Shown: positions 8,819 to 17,679, counted from the stretch's first letter. The stretch is DNA of 64,000 bases from Gemmatimonadota bacterium (GCA_029863245.1 JAOTVV010000001.1:248001-312000); one strand, 5' to 3'. Notes: generated by a model not told the origin, from the sequence alone. Made by a program: numbers and translations.

Positions 8819-9223
8819 CTAGGCCTGCGGAGTGGTTTCGTACCGCGAGCCGCACTTGGCGAGCAGGGTCGTGGCGCGGAACGTACCGTCCGGCTCGAGG
8901 CGGCCCTCGACCACGACGTCCACGTCGTCGGTGAACGTGTCGGGCGCAAGCCCCCGGTAGACGACCGGATAGGTCTGCGTCCCGTCGGTCACTTGGAACG
9001 TGATCGTCTGGGTACCAACGTTTCGCGTGATCGAGCCGTGAACGACACGCGCGCCCATTTTGACGCCGACATCGTGGAACGACGGATCGGCCGACACCTT
9101 GGCAGCGAGCTCGGACGGGGTGAGGAAGTAGACACCCGTCTCCTTGATCCCCGACGTCATGAGGAACCCAACGGTTCCCCCGACCAGCACGGCTCCGAAA
9201 AGGAACTTGTATTTGGCTTTCAT
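8819..9223 (-). CDS. ccmE: Haem chaperone CcmE, CxxxY variant
   Basis: The protein is 134 residues: an N-terminal signal anchor (FLFGAVLVGGTVGFLM), then an OB-fold domain (VYFLTPSEL, GARVVHGSI, VVYRGLAPDTFTD, VVVEGRL). In most bacteria haem binds covalently to His in an LAKHxxxY motif. Here the motif is LLAKCGSRY, with Cys124 in place of His and Tyr128 kept. This is the CxxxY class described for archaea and Desulfovibrio-type bacteria. It is the first gene of the ccm operon. A TATATT box lies only about a dozen bases before the ATG, so the leader may be very short. Confidence 0.93.
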   Translation of the reverse strand: MKAKYKFLFGAVLVGGTVGFLMTSGIKETGVYFLTPSELAAKVSADPSFHDVGVKMGARVVHGSITRNVGTQTITFQVTDGTQTYPVVYRGLAPDTFTDDVDVVVEGRLEPDGTFRATTLLAKCGSRYETTPQA

Positions 9224-9249
9224 GACGGAAATATACCCCCCATACGAAT

Positions 9250-9277
9250 GGCGGGAAACTGCATCGGGATTCCCGCC
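9250..9277 (-). promoter_or_regulatory. Inverted repeat upstream of ccmE
   Basis: GGCGGGAA (9250-9257) and TTCCCGCC (9270-9277) form a perfect 8-base inverted repeat separated by 12 bases, 27 bases upstream of the ccmE start. No T-run follows on either strand, so an operator is likelier than a terminator. The regulator is unknown. Confidence 0.4.
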
Positions 9278-9356
9278 CAGTATGATCTATGCTATCCCAG
9301 AGGCCCACAAAGGTTCGTGATCAGCCTGTAAAGGTTTCCTTAGGCGGATCGGACCC

Positions 9357-10871
9357 TCAGGGGGCATCCGGCCGGGCTCTGGCCCACGACAGCGCGGTGT
9401 CCACCGCCCGCCGCCACTCCCGGTACTCGACGTCCCGGCGCGCCGCCGGCTCGAACCAGCGGTAGGACCGGTTCGCCAGGAACTCCTCGGCGTTTCGCCA
9501 CACGCCCGTAGCGAGCCCCGCGAGCCCAGCTGCGCCCAGGGCGGTCGTTTCCACCACATCGGGCCGCGCAACTCGCACCCCCAGCGTGTCAGTTTGGAAC
9601 TGCATGAGCCAGTCGTTGGCCGCCGCACCACCGTCCACCTTGAGTTGGGTGAGCGGCACCCCCGATGCGTCGGTCATGGCCTCCAACACGTCTCGCGTGC
9701 CGAACGCCATGGCCTCCAGCGCTGCCCGAACCAGGTGTGCTCGGCTGCTGCCGCGGGTCAGGCCCACGATCGTCCCCCGGGCCTCGGGCTCCCAGTGCGG
9801 GGCGCCGAGCCCCACAAAGGCGGGAACGAAGTAGACCCCACCGGTATCGGTCACCGCCGCCGCCAACTTCTCGCTGTCCGCGGCCCGCTCGATGATGCCG
9901 AGCCCGTCACGCAGCCACTGCAAGGCCGCCCCAGCAATGAAGATCGACCCTTCCAGCGCGAAGGTGGGCGCCCCAGCCGCATCACACGCCACGGTCGTCA
10001 GCACCCCACGCCCTGCACCCCGCTCGCGACCCGCTGCACCCTGCACCCTGCGCCACTCGCTCCCAACGACCATCAACAAGAATGCCCCCGTCCCGTATGT
10101 ATTCTTTGCCTGTCCCGGCTCCCAACACCCCTGGCCGAACAGCGCGGCCTGTTGATCGCCCGCGATCCCGGCAATCGGCAGCTCGGCGCCCAGATGCGAC
10201 GGATCCGCCACACCCACGACTCCGCTGGAACGGCCGATGGAAGGAAGGCTCTCACGCGGCACACCGAACAACGCGAGCAGGTCCGGGTCCCAGTCCTGCG
10301 CACCGATGTCGTACAGCAGCGTCCGTGAGGCGTTGGTGTGATCGGTGACGTGGGCCGCTCCCGAGGTGAACTGGTAGATCAGCCAGCTATCGATCGTTCC
10401 GAATGCCGCTCGTCCTTCCACGGCAGCCTTCCGGACCTCGGGAACTTCCCGGAGCAGCCACTCGATCTTGGTCCCCGAGAAATACGGGTCCCAGACCAGC
10501 CCGGTGCGTTGGGCGATCCACTCGTCGCCCCGCTCGGCTCGAAGCTCACGGCACCGGCCAGCCGTACGCCGATCCTGCCAGACCAGTGCCCGGGCGAGCG
10601 GTTGGCCGCTCGTGCGGTCCCAGGCAACGACCGTCTCGCGCTGATTCGTGATGCCGATGGCGGCCGGCGTCTCCTCGACCTGGGCCAGCGCCTCGCGCGC
10701 CACGTCCAGCGTCACCTGCCAGATCTCGCTGGCATCGTGCTCTACCCACCCGGGCTTTGGGAAGTGCTGTGTGAACTCGCGGTAGGCCCGGGCTACCACA
10801 CGGCCCTCGGCCGAAATGACCAGTGCCGTGGATCCCGTCGTGCCCTGGTCGAGTGCAAGAACGGATGGCAT
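9357..10871 (-). CDS. glpK: Glycerol kinase
   Basis: The protein is 504 residues, normal for GlpK. It phosphorylates glycerol with ATP to glycerol 3-phosphate in the cytosol. It starts with the FGGY-kinase phosphate loop (LALDQGTTGSTALV) and contains ITNQRETVVAWDR, DRRTAGRC, KIEWLL, GDQQAALFGQ, KNTYGTGAFLL, ALEGSIFIAGAALQWLRD and DGGAAANDWLMQFQ. Between FLLMVVG and LTTVACD there is an insertion of about fifteen Gly/Arg-rich residues (near 9996-10050) encoded by a repetitive GGGTGCAG tract that is absent from ordinary GlpK. No glycerol transporter or glpD is adjacent. Confidence 0.95.
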   Translation of the reverse strand: MPSVLALDQGTTGSTALVISAEGRVVARAYREFTQHFPKPGWVEHDASEIWQVTLDVAREALAQVEETPAAIGITNQRETVVAWDRTSGQPLARALVWQDRRTAGRCRELRAERGDEWIAQRTGLVWDPYFSGTKIEWLLREVPEVRKAAVEGRAAFGTIDSWLIYQFTSGAAHVTDHTNASRTLLYDIGAQDWDPDLLALFGVPRESLPSIGRSSGVVGVADPSHLGAELPIAGIAGDQQAALFGQGCWEPGQAKNTYGTGAFLLMVVGSEWRRVQGAAGRERGAGRGVLTTVACDAAGAPTFALEGSIFIAGAALQWLRDGLGIIERAADSEKLAAAVTDTGGVYFVPAFVGLGAPHWEPEARGTIVGLTRGSSRAHLVRAALEAMAFGTRDVLEAMTDASGVPLTQLKVDGGAAANDWLMQFQTDTLGVRVARPDVVETTALGAAGLAGLATGVWRNAEEFLANRSYRWFEPAARRDVEYREWRRAVDTALSWARARPDAP

Positions 10872-11046
10872 CGTCCCTCCCTAGCTCACAGTCATCGCCG
10901 GACGGGGCCGCAGTGGACAGCGACCAACGGCGTCCCTTGGGCCCTCTCCGTCCGCCCGCCGCCTCTCGACCATCACCACCCCTTCACCGATTCTTCATCC
11001 TGTCCGGTCTATCGTTCGGTACCGTACGCGCTCGGGAAGGTCGACT

Positions 11047-11718
11047 ATGTCCATCCGCACCATCGATGTCCGCGAAAAGGTGATGGAGAAGAACGACGAG
11101 CTGGCGCGAGAGGTCCGGCGCCGCCTCGAGGCGCACCGCGTCACGGCGTTCAACCTGGTCTCGTCACCGGGCGCCGGAAAGACCCTATTGCTCGAGCGCA
11201 CGCTGGCCTGTCTCGGCGAGCACCTCGAAATTGCCGTCATCACCGGAGACGTGCAGACCCAAAACGACGCCGAACGCCTGGCGGCACACACCAGCCGGCT
11301 CGTCCACGCCGTCGTGACCGGTGGTGCCTGTCACCTCGACGCCCGGCAGATTCTGACCGCGCTCGACGCCATCGATCTCAACCGTACCGATCTCATCTTC
11401 ATCGAAAATGTCGGCAACCTCGTGTGCCCGGCGGCCTGGGATCTGGGCGAGGAGGCCAAGATCGTCGTCTTCTCGGTGACCGAAGGCGAGGACAAGCCGC
11501 TCAAATACCCCAAGGTGTTCCGCGAGGCCGACTACGCCATTCTGAACAAGATCGACCTGCTCCCGTACGTCGACTTCGATGCGGATCGTGCCATCGCCAA
11601 CGGAAAGCGCACCAATCCCGACCTCCGCTTCTTCCGCACGTCGGCGTTGACGGGCGAGGGACTCGACACATGGTGCACGTTCATCGAGGCCCACGTGCGC
11701 GACGCGATCGTCGCCTGA
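11047..11718 (+). CDS. hypB: Hydrogenase nickel incorporation GTPase HypB
   Basis: The protein is 223 residues. It has the SIMIBI-class P-loop SSPGAGKT, the HypB segments GDVQTQNDAERL, HLDARQI, FIENVGNLVCP and the base-recognition motif NKIDLLP. HypB uses GTP hydrolysis to help HypA insert nickel into [NiFe] hydrogenase. There is no His-rich N-terminal nickel-storage region and no N-terminal CxxCxxC. It stands alone, without hypA, hypC-F or hydrogenase structural genes in the window, so its partners must be elsewhere. It is divergent from glpK and convergent with mtnA. Confidence 0.92.
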   Translation: MSIRTIDVREKVMEKNDELAREVRRRLEAHRVTAFNLVSSPGAGKTLLLERTLACLGEHLEIAVITGDVQTQNDAERLAAHTSRLVHAVVTGGACHLDARQILTALDAIDLNRTDLIFIENVGNLVCPAAWDLGEEAKIVVFSVTEGEDKPLKYPKVFREADYAILNKIDLLPYVDFDADRAIANGKRTNPDLRFFRTSALTGEGLDTWCTFIEAHVRDAIVA

Positions 11719-11743
11719 TCGACCCCGCTCGACCCGTTCCAGC

Positions 11744-12775
11744 CTAGGATGACAGTGCCGCGATCGCTGCCTCCAGCGGCGGCCGCAGCACACCCCGGTC
11801 CGTCACGATCGCCGCGAGCAAACTGGCCGGCGTGACGTCAAACGCGGGGTTGTACGCCTCCACTCCGGGCGCCGGATCGATCTCCTCCGGTCCGCGCTCC
11901 TCGATCGGGATCGCGTCACCCGTGCGAAGCGAGACATCGAAGGTGCTGAGCGGCGCTGCCACATAGAACGGAATGCCGTGCGCGTCGGCTAAGACCGCGA
12001 GCGCGTAGGTGCCGATCTTGTTCGCGACGTCTCCATTGGCCGCGATCCGGTCGGCGCCCGTGATCACGAGATCGATCTCCCCTCTAGCCATGAGCGAGGC
12101 CGCCGCGCCGTCGACGATCACGCGCGCCGGGATTCCGGCCTTGGCCAGCTCCCACGCCGTGAGCCGGGCGCCCTGCCGCAGCGGCCGGGTCTCGGTCACC
12201 ACGACGTCGATCTCCATACCGCGCGCATGTGCCTCGGAAATCACGGCGAGAGCGGTGCCGAGCCCGCCGGTAGCGAGTCGACCCGTGTTGCAGTGTGTCA
12301 GCACCGTGGAGCCCGGTGTGATCAGCTCAGCGCCGGCTTCACCGATCGCCACGCACATTCCCGCCTCGATGTCCCAGATGCGCTGCGCTTCGTCTCGCAG
12401 TGCCTGCGACACTTCCCGGCCCCACTTGCGATCCGCAAAGGCAGCGGTGGCCCGCTGCCTCATCCGGTCGAGCGCCCACGGCAGGTTCACAGCCGTGGGG
12501 CGGGTGGCCTGCAAGAGATCTGCTGCCGAGTGGAACCACGCCGGCGTGAGCATGCCCGCCTCTGCAGCGTCCTCGGCGGCAACTGCGAGCCCCATCGCTG
12601 CCGCGATCCCAATGAGGGGCGCACCGCGCACCCGCAGCGACCGGATTGCCTCCGCCATCGCATCCGCGGTGCGGATATCGAGGTAGACCTCCCGCTCCGG
12701 CAGGTGCGACTGATCGAGGATCCTCACGCCGCCGGTTGTCCACTCGATCGGTGCGAAGCTCGCGGGAACGGTCAC
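11744..12775 (-). CDS. mtnA: S-methyl-5-thioribose-1-phosphate isomerase
   Basis: The protein is 343 residues and belongs to the eIF2B-like aldose/ketose isomerase family. It converts methylthioribose 1-phosphate to methylthioribulose 1-phosphate in methionine salvage. Recognisable motifs are RVRGAPLIGIAAAMG, LTHCNTGRLATGG with the catalytic Cys, TETRPLRQGARLTAWEL and ITGADRIAANGDVANKIGTY with the catalytic Asp. The GTG start overlaps the stop of the membrane-protein gene as GTGA, so translation is probably coupled. No other mtn genes are close. Confidence 0.94.
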   Translation of the reverse strand: MTVPASFAPIEWTTGGVRILDQSHLPEREVYLDIRTADAMAEAIRSLRVRGAPLIGIAAAMGLAVAAEDAAEAGMLTPAWFHSAADLLQATRPTAVNLPWALDRMRQRATAAFADRKWGREVSQALRDEAQRIWDIEAGMCVAIGEAGAELITPGSTVLTHCNTGRLATGGLGTALAVISEAHARGMEIDVVVTETRPLRQGARLTAWELAKAGIPARVIVDGAAASLMARGEIDLVITGADRIAANGDVANKIGTYALAVLADAHGIPFYVAAPLSTFDVSLRTGDAIPIEERGPEEIDPAPGVEAYNPAFDVTPASLLAAIVTDRGVLRPPLEAAIAALSS

Positions 12776-13437
12776 GTGAGCCGCCTTGGCTCCCCGCGCT
12801 CAAGCAGAAACACGACGGCCGTGATCGCCAGCGGGGTGAGGAGGCCGGACACGGCCACAACCGTGACACTCGGAGGGGGCGGTCCCACGACCGCCACCAC
12901 CTGGACCATCGCGAGGATCGAGATCAGCACCAGGAGTCCCCTCCTGAGCAGCGTCGACCGGGGTCGCGCCGTCCGGAGGTAGAAGGCCACAGACCCCGCG
13001 AGCAATCCCACTTCGAGCACCGTGGATGCCACCGGATATCGCCACAGGCCGAACCCCACCGGAAAGCGGCTCCCGTAGAGGGGCAGCTGTGCCGGGTGCA
13101 CCACGGCGTCGAACAGCCAATGCACCAGGACCACGGCACCGACCAGTGCGGCCGTCCCGCGCACCCGGCCGTACTGCACGAAGGTGTTGTACGCCATGAC
13201 GGCCACGAGTGCCCAGATGGCAGCAGCGGACAAGCTGTGCGAGAACGGCACCGACACCAGCACCAGCGCATTGGCGGCCGTGTAGCCCGGAACGATGCGG
13301 ATCTCCTCCACCCCAAGCAGCAGGAAGCCCGCCCAGATCACGTCGAGGAGCTGTGCGGCCAAGATCAACACCCAGAGCGGCAGGGCACGATCCACACCCT
13401 TCACGACGAAGCTGGCGGCGTAGTGACCAACGAACAT
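12772..13437 (-). CDS. Multi-pass membrane protein of unknown function
   Basis: The protein is 221 residues with about six predicted membrane helices. It begins MFVGHYAASFVVK, and His and Asp residues recur at helix ends (QLLDVIW, VSVPFSHSL, LVHWLFDAVVHP). This resembles membrane-bound metal-dependent hydrolase-like proteins, but I cannot assign a function. It overlaps mtnA by four bases and follows a small membrane-protein gene by seven, forming one operon with the gamma-glutamyltransferase. Confidence 0.75.
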   Translation of the reverse strand: MFVGHYAASFVVKGVDRALPLWVLILAAQLLDVIWAGFLLLGVEEIRIVPGYTAANALVLVSVPFSHSLSAAAIWALVAVMAYNTFVQYGRVRGTAALVGAVVLVHWLFDAVVHPAQLPLYGSRFPVGFGLWRYPVASTVLEVGLLAGSVAFYLRTARPRSTLLRRGLLVLISILAMVQVVAVVGPPPPSVTVVAVSGLLTPLAITAVVFLLERGEPRRLT

Positions 13438-13444
13438 CGGTTCG

Positions 13445-13660
13445 CTAGTAGCCTTGCCGGGTGGTGGGTCCGTCGTGCCCGCGGCGCTTGCGGCGTTCGC
13501 GCACCCAATACCCGATCAGTCCCCCAAAAGCGAGCCCGCTCATCACCACCGTCAGGAACTCGTTCCGCAGATCGGACTCCCCCCGCAGGATGTCGCGGAC
13601 CGCCGCCCAGTCGAGGGCGATCAGGACGACGACGACCAGTGCGAGGAGCAGCCTTTTCAT
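13445..13660 (-). CDS. Small membrane protein, unknown function
   Basis: The protein is 71 residues with an N-terminal hydrophobic helix (LLLALVVVVLIALDWAAV), a second weaker hydrophobic segment (VMSGLAFGGLIGYWV) and a basic C-terminal tail (RERRKRRG). The ATG overlaps the upstream gamma-glutamyltransferase stop as ATGA, which supports it being a real coupled gene. I recognise no family. Confidence 0.65.
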   Translation of the reverse strand: MKRLLLALVVVVLIALDWAAVRDILRGESDLRNEFLTVVMSGLAFGGLIGYWVRERRKRRGHDGPTTRQGY

Positions 13661-15282
13661 TGTTTGCCTTCAGTAGCGAGTTGCGTCCGTACCACGACGC
13701 CATCACGCCGCGGATCGGCCGCCCCGGTCCAGGTGCCTCCCTCCAGCGCGACCGCGTGCACGCCGCCAAAGTACGGGTCCAGGTGCCCCGCCGGACCGTC
13801 ACGCGGGACCAGCACGAACCCGTCGGACGCGAGCATCCCGCGCCATCGATCTGCGTCCGTCGGCTCCTCGACATAGAGTGCGCTGTCCGGCACGACGTGC
13901 AGCCGGGGCATGGCCACCGCGCGTTCGACGTCGGCGTACCCGTCCATCCACAACTCTGCCACTTGCACCACTGCCGAGATGATGCGGGCGCTGCCCGGAC
14001 TCCCGAGCGCCAGTACCGGCTTCCCGTCCCGTACCACGATGGTGGGGCTCATCGAGGAGTACGGCATCGCCCCGGCACGAAGCGCGAAGGGATGGTCGGG
14101 CCGCCCGAGCTCGTACTCACGCATGTAGTCGTTGTAGAGAAACCCGAGCCTCCCGCTGGCCACCTTGGCTCCGAAGGCGTAGTTGATGCTCTGGGTGACG
14201 CTCACGACCAGCCCGTCGCCGTCGACCACCGAGAAGTGCGTGGTCTGCCCATCGCCCTCGCCGAGCAGAGTGCGGGCCGTCGCCTTGTCGAGCTTCCCGG
14301 CCACATCGTTTTCGTAGTCGACCAGATTCCGCACCGGATGATCCCGGCGTTCCCGGTGGCCGATGCGCAGTGCCCGAGCGACGGCGGCCGCGCGCTCCGG
14401 CGTTCCCGGTCGAAGCGCGCTCGATGGTGATTGCTCCAGGAGATTCAGCATCGTGAGGACGACCCACCCGCCACCGGGCGGCGGCAGGGAGTAGACGTCG
14501 AAGCGCCGGTAGGTCCCGTGCAGCGGTTCGATCTCAACCGGCACCGGGAGTCCTGCGAGGTCGTCGAACGTCAACCAGCCACGGTGTTCAGCCATGTCCC
14601 GCGCGATCTCGCGGGCCAGGGTCCCGCGATAGAACTCCTCGGCGCCGTCCGATGCCAGGCGGCGCAGCGTCCGGGCGAGAACCGGTTGCCGCCAAACGGC
14701 TCCAGCCACCGGTGCCCTGCCGTCGCCATCGAGAAACAGGCGTCGCGTGGCCGCATGCGCACCGAGCTGCTCCGCATAGCGCTCCCACACGCTGGCGCCG
14801 AACGATCCGACGACGAACCCATCCTCTGCGTAGCGCACGGCCGGCTCGAGCAAATCGCTCCACGCCACCCGACCGCTCCCGTACGCCCGCCACGCGTGGT
14901 CGAGCACGCGCACCGTTGTCGGAACCGTTGTTGCACGGTGGCCTACGATGTCGGCAGCCGCGGCGCGGCGCGGCGTCGCCCGGGGAGCATATGAGGTACC
15001 GTTGATCACCACCGGTGGGCCGTCCGGCGGGTGCACCAGGATCTGCGTTTGCCCGCCGAGTCCGGACATGGCCGGCTCCGTCACTCCCAGCGCGAACGAC
15101 ACCGCTACGGCGGCGTCCACCGCGTTGCCCCCCGCCAGCATCACGGCGATCCCGGCTTCGGCAGCCTGGGGTGTAGGGGCGGCCACCACCGCGACCCCAT
15201 CCGTGGTGCGGGCCGGGCCGGGAGTACACGACGCAAGGATGAGGACCGCGAGGCCTGCCGCTGGTCGACGGACTCCTACCAC
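13657..15282 (-). CDS. ggt: Gamma-glutamyltransferase (gamma-glutamyltranspeptidase) lipoprotein
   Basis: Starting at GTG 15282, which overlaps the dinB-like stop and is preceded by GGGGGA, the protein is 541 residues with a lipobox (LILASC). A longer frame continues upstream but only as a shadow of the neighbouring gene. Family landmarks are AGIAVMLAGGNAVDAAVAV, EPAMSGLGG, LLPPGGGW-like SLPPPGGGW, the autoprocessing site TTHFSVVD (nucleophile Thr) and LALGSPGSARI. The enzyme cleaves itself at that Thr into two subunits and hydrolyses or transfers gamma-glutamyl groups from glutathione in the periplasm. Confidence 0.9.
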   Translation of the reverse strand: MVGVRRPAAGLAVLILASCTPGPARTTDGVAVVAAPTPQAAEAGIAVMLAGGNAVDAAVAVSFALGVTEPAMSGLGGQTQILVHPPDGPPVVINGTSYAPRATPRRAAAADIVGHRATTVPTTVRVLDHAWRAYGSGRVAWSDLLEPAVRYAEDGFVVGSFGASVWERYAEQLGAHAATRRLFLDGDGRAPVAGAVWRQPVLARTLRRLASDGAEEFYRGTLAREIARDMAEHRGWLTFDDLAGLPVPVEIEPLHGTYRRFDVYSLPPPGGGWVVLTMLNLLEQSPSSALRPGTPERAAAVARALRIGHRERRDHPVRNLVDYENDVAGKLDKATARTLLGEGDGQTTHFSVVDGDGLVVSVTQSINYAFGAKVASGRLGFLYNDYMREYELGRPDHPFALRAGAMPYSSMSPTIVVRDGKPVLALGSPGSARIISAVVQVAELWMDGYADVERAVAMPRLHVVPDSALYVEEPTDADRWRGMLASDGFVLVPRDGPAGHLDPYFGGVHAVALEGGTWTGAADPRRDGVVVRTQLATEGKQ

Positions 15283-15836
15283 CCGTCCCCCCGCTCCGGC
15301 GGTTCGTCCGCTACGAGGTAACGGTCCCGGATGATGTCGAGGTGGTGACGCTCGTGGCCGAGGATGATCCACGGCACCGCCCGCACGCTCATCGTCGCCT
15401 CGTTGGCCGTCCCCCGCCTCGCGAGCATCTCCGGGCTCATGCCGCGAAACAGCGCCAGCGTACCGGCCCGCACGACGGCGAGCTCTTCGAGGAGGTCGGC
15501 GAGGGCTCGGCTGCCGAAGTTGCCGCCGGCCACGTAGTCGTCCTGCTCGAATCCCGGGAGCGGCGTGGCGTCGGCGCGGCTGAAGCGAAGGGCTCGATAG
15601 ACGAGGACCCGCTCCACGTCGATCACGTGTCCCACGACTTCCTTGATACTCCACTTTCCGGCTCCGTACCGGAAACCGCTCTGGCGCGCGGTGAGCACAC
15701 CCAGCGTCGCCCGCGTTTCCCCCCGTTGCGCATCGAGCAAAGCGAGGATGTCGCCGGCGGGAAGTCCAGCGAGGTAGGACTGGTAGTAGGGACTGTACTC
15801 GCCCGGCTCAGGGCGCTGTATGGGTGGTGCCGACAT
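15276..15836 (-). CDS. DinB-family four-helix protein
   Basis: The protein is 186 residues from ATG 15836 (MSAPPIQ). It has the DinB/YfiT fold signature: GKWSIKEVVGHVIDVERVLVYRALR, then a C-terminal HERHHLDIIRDRYL. The three metal-binding His of the family appear to be those in GHVID and HERHH. Members are metal-dependent and often thiol-linked (bacillithiol or mycothiol transferases), but the substrate here cannot be told. The gene precedes the gamma-glutamyltransferase with a short overlap. Confidence 0.85.
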   Translation of the reverse strand: MSAPPIQRPEPGEYSPYYQSYLAGLPAGDILALLDAQRGETRATLGVLTARQSGFRYGAGKWSIKEVVGHVIDVERVLVYRALRFSRADATPLPGFEQDDYVAGGNFGSRALADLLEELAVVRAGTLALFRGMSPEMLARRGTANEATMSVRAVPWIILGHERHHLDIIRDRYLVADEPPERGDGW

Positions 15837-16029
15837 GACCACGGTGCTCCGCCACGCGGGAAGAGGGGAACTTAAGCCCGAGATCGGCGCGTCACCATGG
15901 CGGCGCCAGCGGCCGGCGCGCGCCGTCAGGCACGGACGGAAACGGCCCGGCGGACACTCCTTCAAGCCGACCAGGGGGGCTATCTATGAGTCGGTCGAGA
16001 ACGAGGCTAAGTTCATGTTCTACAGCATG

Positions 16030-16701
16030 TTAACAGGCAAAACTCGCGATGGTCTCGAGTGGCTTGCGGGCGATATCCGGCACCACTGCATTGGCAGAGG
16101 GATAGCCGACCACCAGGAGCACGAACGGCCGCTCGTTCTCCGGACGGTGCAGGATCTCGTTGAGGAACCCCATGGGGCTCGGCGTGTGCGTGAGGGTCGC
16201 GAGACCGGCGTGGTGCAGTGCCACGACGAGCAGCCCCGTGGCCAGCCCCACCGATTCACTCACGTAGTAGTTCGCCCGGCGCGAGCCGTCGGCAGCCACG
16301 AGGTACCGCTCGGCGAAGACGGCGATGAGGTAGGGTGCCGTCTCCAGGAAGGGCTTGTGCTCGTCGGTCCCCAGCGGGGCGAGCGCCTCGAGCCACTCGT
16401 CGGTGGCCCGTCCGGCATAGAACTCCCGCTCTTCCCGCTCCGCCGCTACCCGGATCTCCCGTTTGAGCGCCGGATCGCCGACCACCACGAAGTGCCACGG
16501 TTGCCGGTTGGCGCCGCTGGGCGCGGTCCCCGCCGTGCGGAGGCATTGCTCGATAACGTCGCGGGGCACAGGTCGGGCCGAGAAGTGGCGCACGGTGCGG
16601 CGACGCCGCATCTCGTCGTAGAACGCCGCGGCACGGCGCCGCATCTCGGCGACGGGGTATTCCTGGTACCCCATCAGCGGCACCAGCCGCGGGGTGCTCA
16701 T
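16030..16701 (-). CDS. Nitroreductase-family flavoprotein, iodotyrosine-deiodinase-like
   Basis: The protein is 223 residues. FMN-binding motifs [14 protein letters not shown] and [16 protein letters not shown] are present. The segments [39 protein letters not shown] and [16 protein letters not shown] match the iodotyrosine-deiodinase/BluB-like subgroup more than the classical NfsB group. It presumably catalyses FMN- and NAD(P)H-dependent reduction (possibly dehalogenation) of an aromatic substrate. ATG overlaps the upstream cyclophilin stop as ATGA. Confidence 0.85.
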   Translation of the reverse strand: MSTPRLVPLMGYQEYPVAEMRRRAAAFYDEMRRRRTVRHFSARPVPRDVIEQCLRTAGTAPSGANRQPWHFVVVGDPALKREIRVAAEREEREFYAGRATDEWLEALAPLGTDEHKPFLETAPYLIAVFAERYLVAADGSRRANYYVSESVGLATGLLVVALHHAGLATLTHTPSPMGFLNEILHRPENERPFVLLVVGYPSANAVVPDIARKPLETIASFAC

Positions 16702-17180
16702 TGGCGCCGCGCCGATCGCACGACGACCGGGTCGCGCGGGACATCTCCATGCCCCTTCTTGGTCCCGGTCTTCACCGCAGCGATGGCATCCACCACGTCC
16801 ATGCCCTCGACTACCTTCCCGAACACAGCGTAGCCGAAATCGCGCCCTCCGTGATCGAGAAAGGCATTATCCGCCACATTGATGAAGAACTGCGAGCTGG
16901 CGCTGTTCACGTCTTGGGTGCGCGCCATCGCCAAGGTTCCGCGGCGGTTCTTGAGGCCGTTGTCGGCTTCGTTCGTGATGGTGGCACGGGTCTTCTTCTG
17001 CACCATGTCGGCGGTGAATCCACCCCCCTGGACCATGAATCCGGGGATCACGCGATGGAAGATCGTCCCGTCAAAGAACCCGGCATCGACGTACTGCCGG
17101 AAATTCTCGGCCGTGATCGGCGCCTCGTCGGTATGGAGTTCGACGGCGAAACTGCCGAGTGTGGTATCGAACTCGATCAT
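16698..17180 (-). CDS. Peptidyl-prolyl cis-trans isomerase, cyclophilin type
   Basis: The protein is 160 residues with no signal peptide, so probably cytosolic. Cyclophilin motifs are [20 protein letters not shown] (with the catalytic Arg), [10 protein letters not shown] and [14 protein letters not shown]. It accelerates proline isomerisation during protein folding. The last codons overlap the nitroreductase start, and the CoA-binding protein gene lies 31 bases upstream. Confidence 0.93.
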   Translation of the reverse strand: MIEFDTTLGSFAVELHTDEAPITAENFRQYVDAGFFDGTIFHRVIPGFMVQGGGFTADMVQKKTRATITNEADNGLKNRRGTLAMARTQDVNSASSQFFINVADNAFLDHGGRDFGYAVFGKVVEGMDVVDAIAAVKTGTKKGHGDVPRDPVVVRSARRQ

Positions 17181-17211
17181 TGCAGGTCTCCGGAATCGGT
17201 CGGGTTTGTCA

Positions 17212-17679
17212 TCAGGGGGCTGGCAGTCCGCCCGTCACGCCGAGCAGCCATTTCATGCACCGGTGGGGAAGATCGACCGGCTTGCAGAACATCATGGGGC
17301 ACCCGCCGGCGATGACGTGGATGTTGTGGGCCCGGCACCAGTCCACCGCAGTCTGCGAGACGCTCCCCTGCCCAAACGACCGATGCATCCAGACCCAGCG
17401 AATCCCGAGCTCGGCGCATTGTTCGACGAGGGTCTGGACGGCCGACGGGGGAGTCGCAATCACGACCGCATCCACCCTGTCGGGAACGGCCGCCAGATTC
17501 GGGTAGCAGGGCTGCCCCTCTGCCTGGTCGGTCCGCGGATTCACGGGAACCACATCGTACCCTGCCCCGTCGAGTTTCCGGAAAATGACGTTCGCCGCCT
17601 CGCGTGAATTCCGCGATACGCCGGCAACCGCAATACGTTTCTGGCCCAAAAAGCCACGCACCAGCTCGTCACGCCCCAT
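17212..17679 (-). CDS. CoA-binding domain protein (YccU/HMG-CoA-like Rossmann fold)
   Basis: The protein is 155 residues from ATG 17679, which overlaps the upstream stop (TGATG); an alternative start at 17724 would run into the neighbour. It is a single CoA-binding Rossmann domain: [64 protein letters not shown] and [10 protein letters not shown]. These stand-alone domains bind CoA or nucleotides; the physiological role is unknown. Confidence 0.85.
   Translation of the reverse strand: MGRDELVRGFLGQKRIAVAGVSRNSREAANVIFRKLDGAGYDVVPVNPRTDQAEGQPCYPNLAAVPDRVDAVVIATPPSAVQTLVEQCAELGIRWVWMHRSFGQGSVSQTAVDWCRAHNIHVIAGGCPMMFCKPVDLPHRCMKWLLGVTGGLPAP

Noticed and set aside
7798-8934. Open frame of 378 codons on the plus strand
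   Set aside because: Antisense shadow of ccmF; Asp/Glu/Arg-rich with no structure.
12646-14430. Open frame of 594 codons on the plus strand
   Set aside because: Antisense to mtnA, the membrane proteins and gamma-glutamyltransferase, all of which have clear motifs.
13657-15282. Gamma-glutamyltransferase as part of a cytochrome system
   Set aside because: No haem or redox motif and its operon neighbours are metabolic; proximity only.
15283-15654. N-terminal extension of gamma-glutamyltransferase
   Set aside because: The extension is the wrong-frame shadow of the DinB-like gene; the GTG at 15282 has a ribosome-binding site and gives a proper lipoprotein signal.
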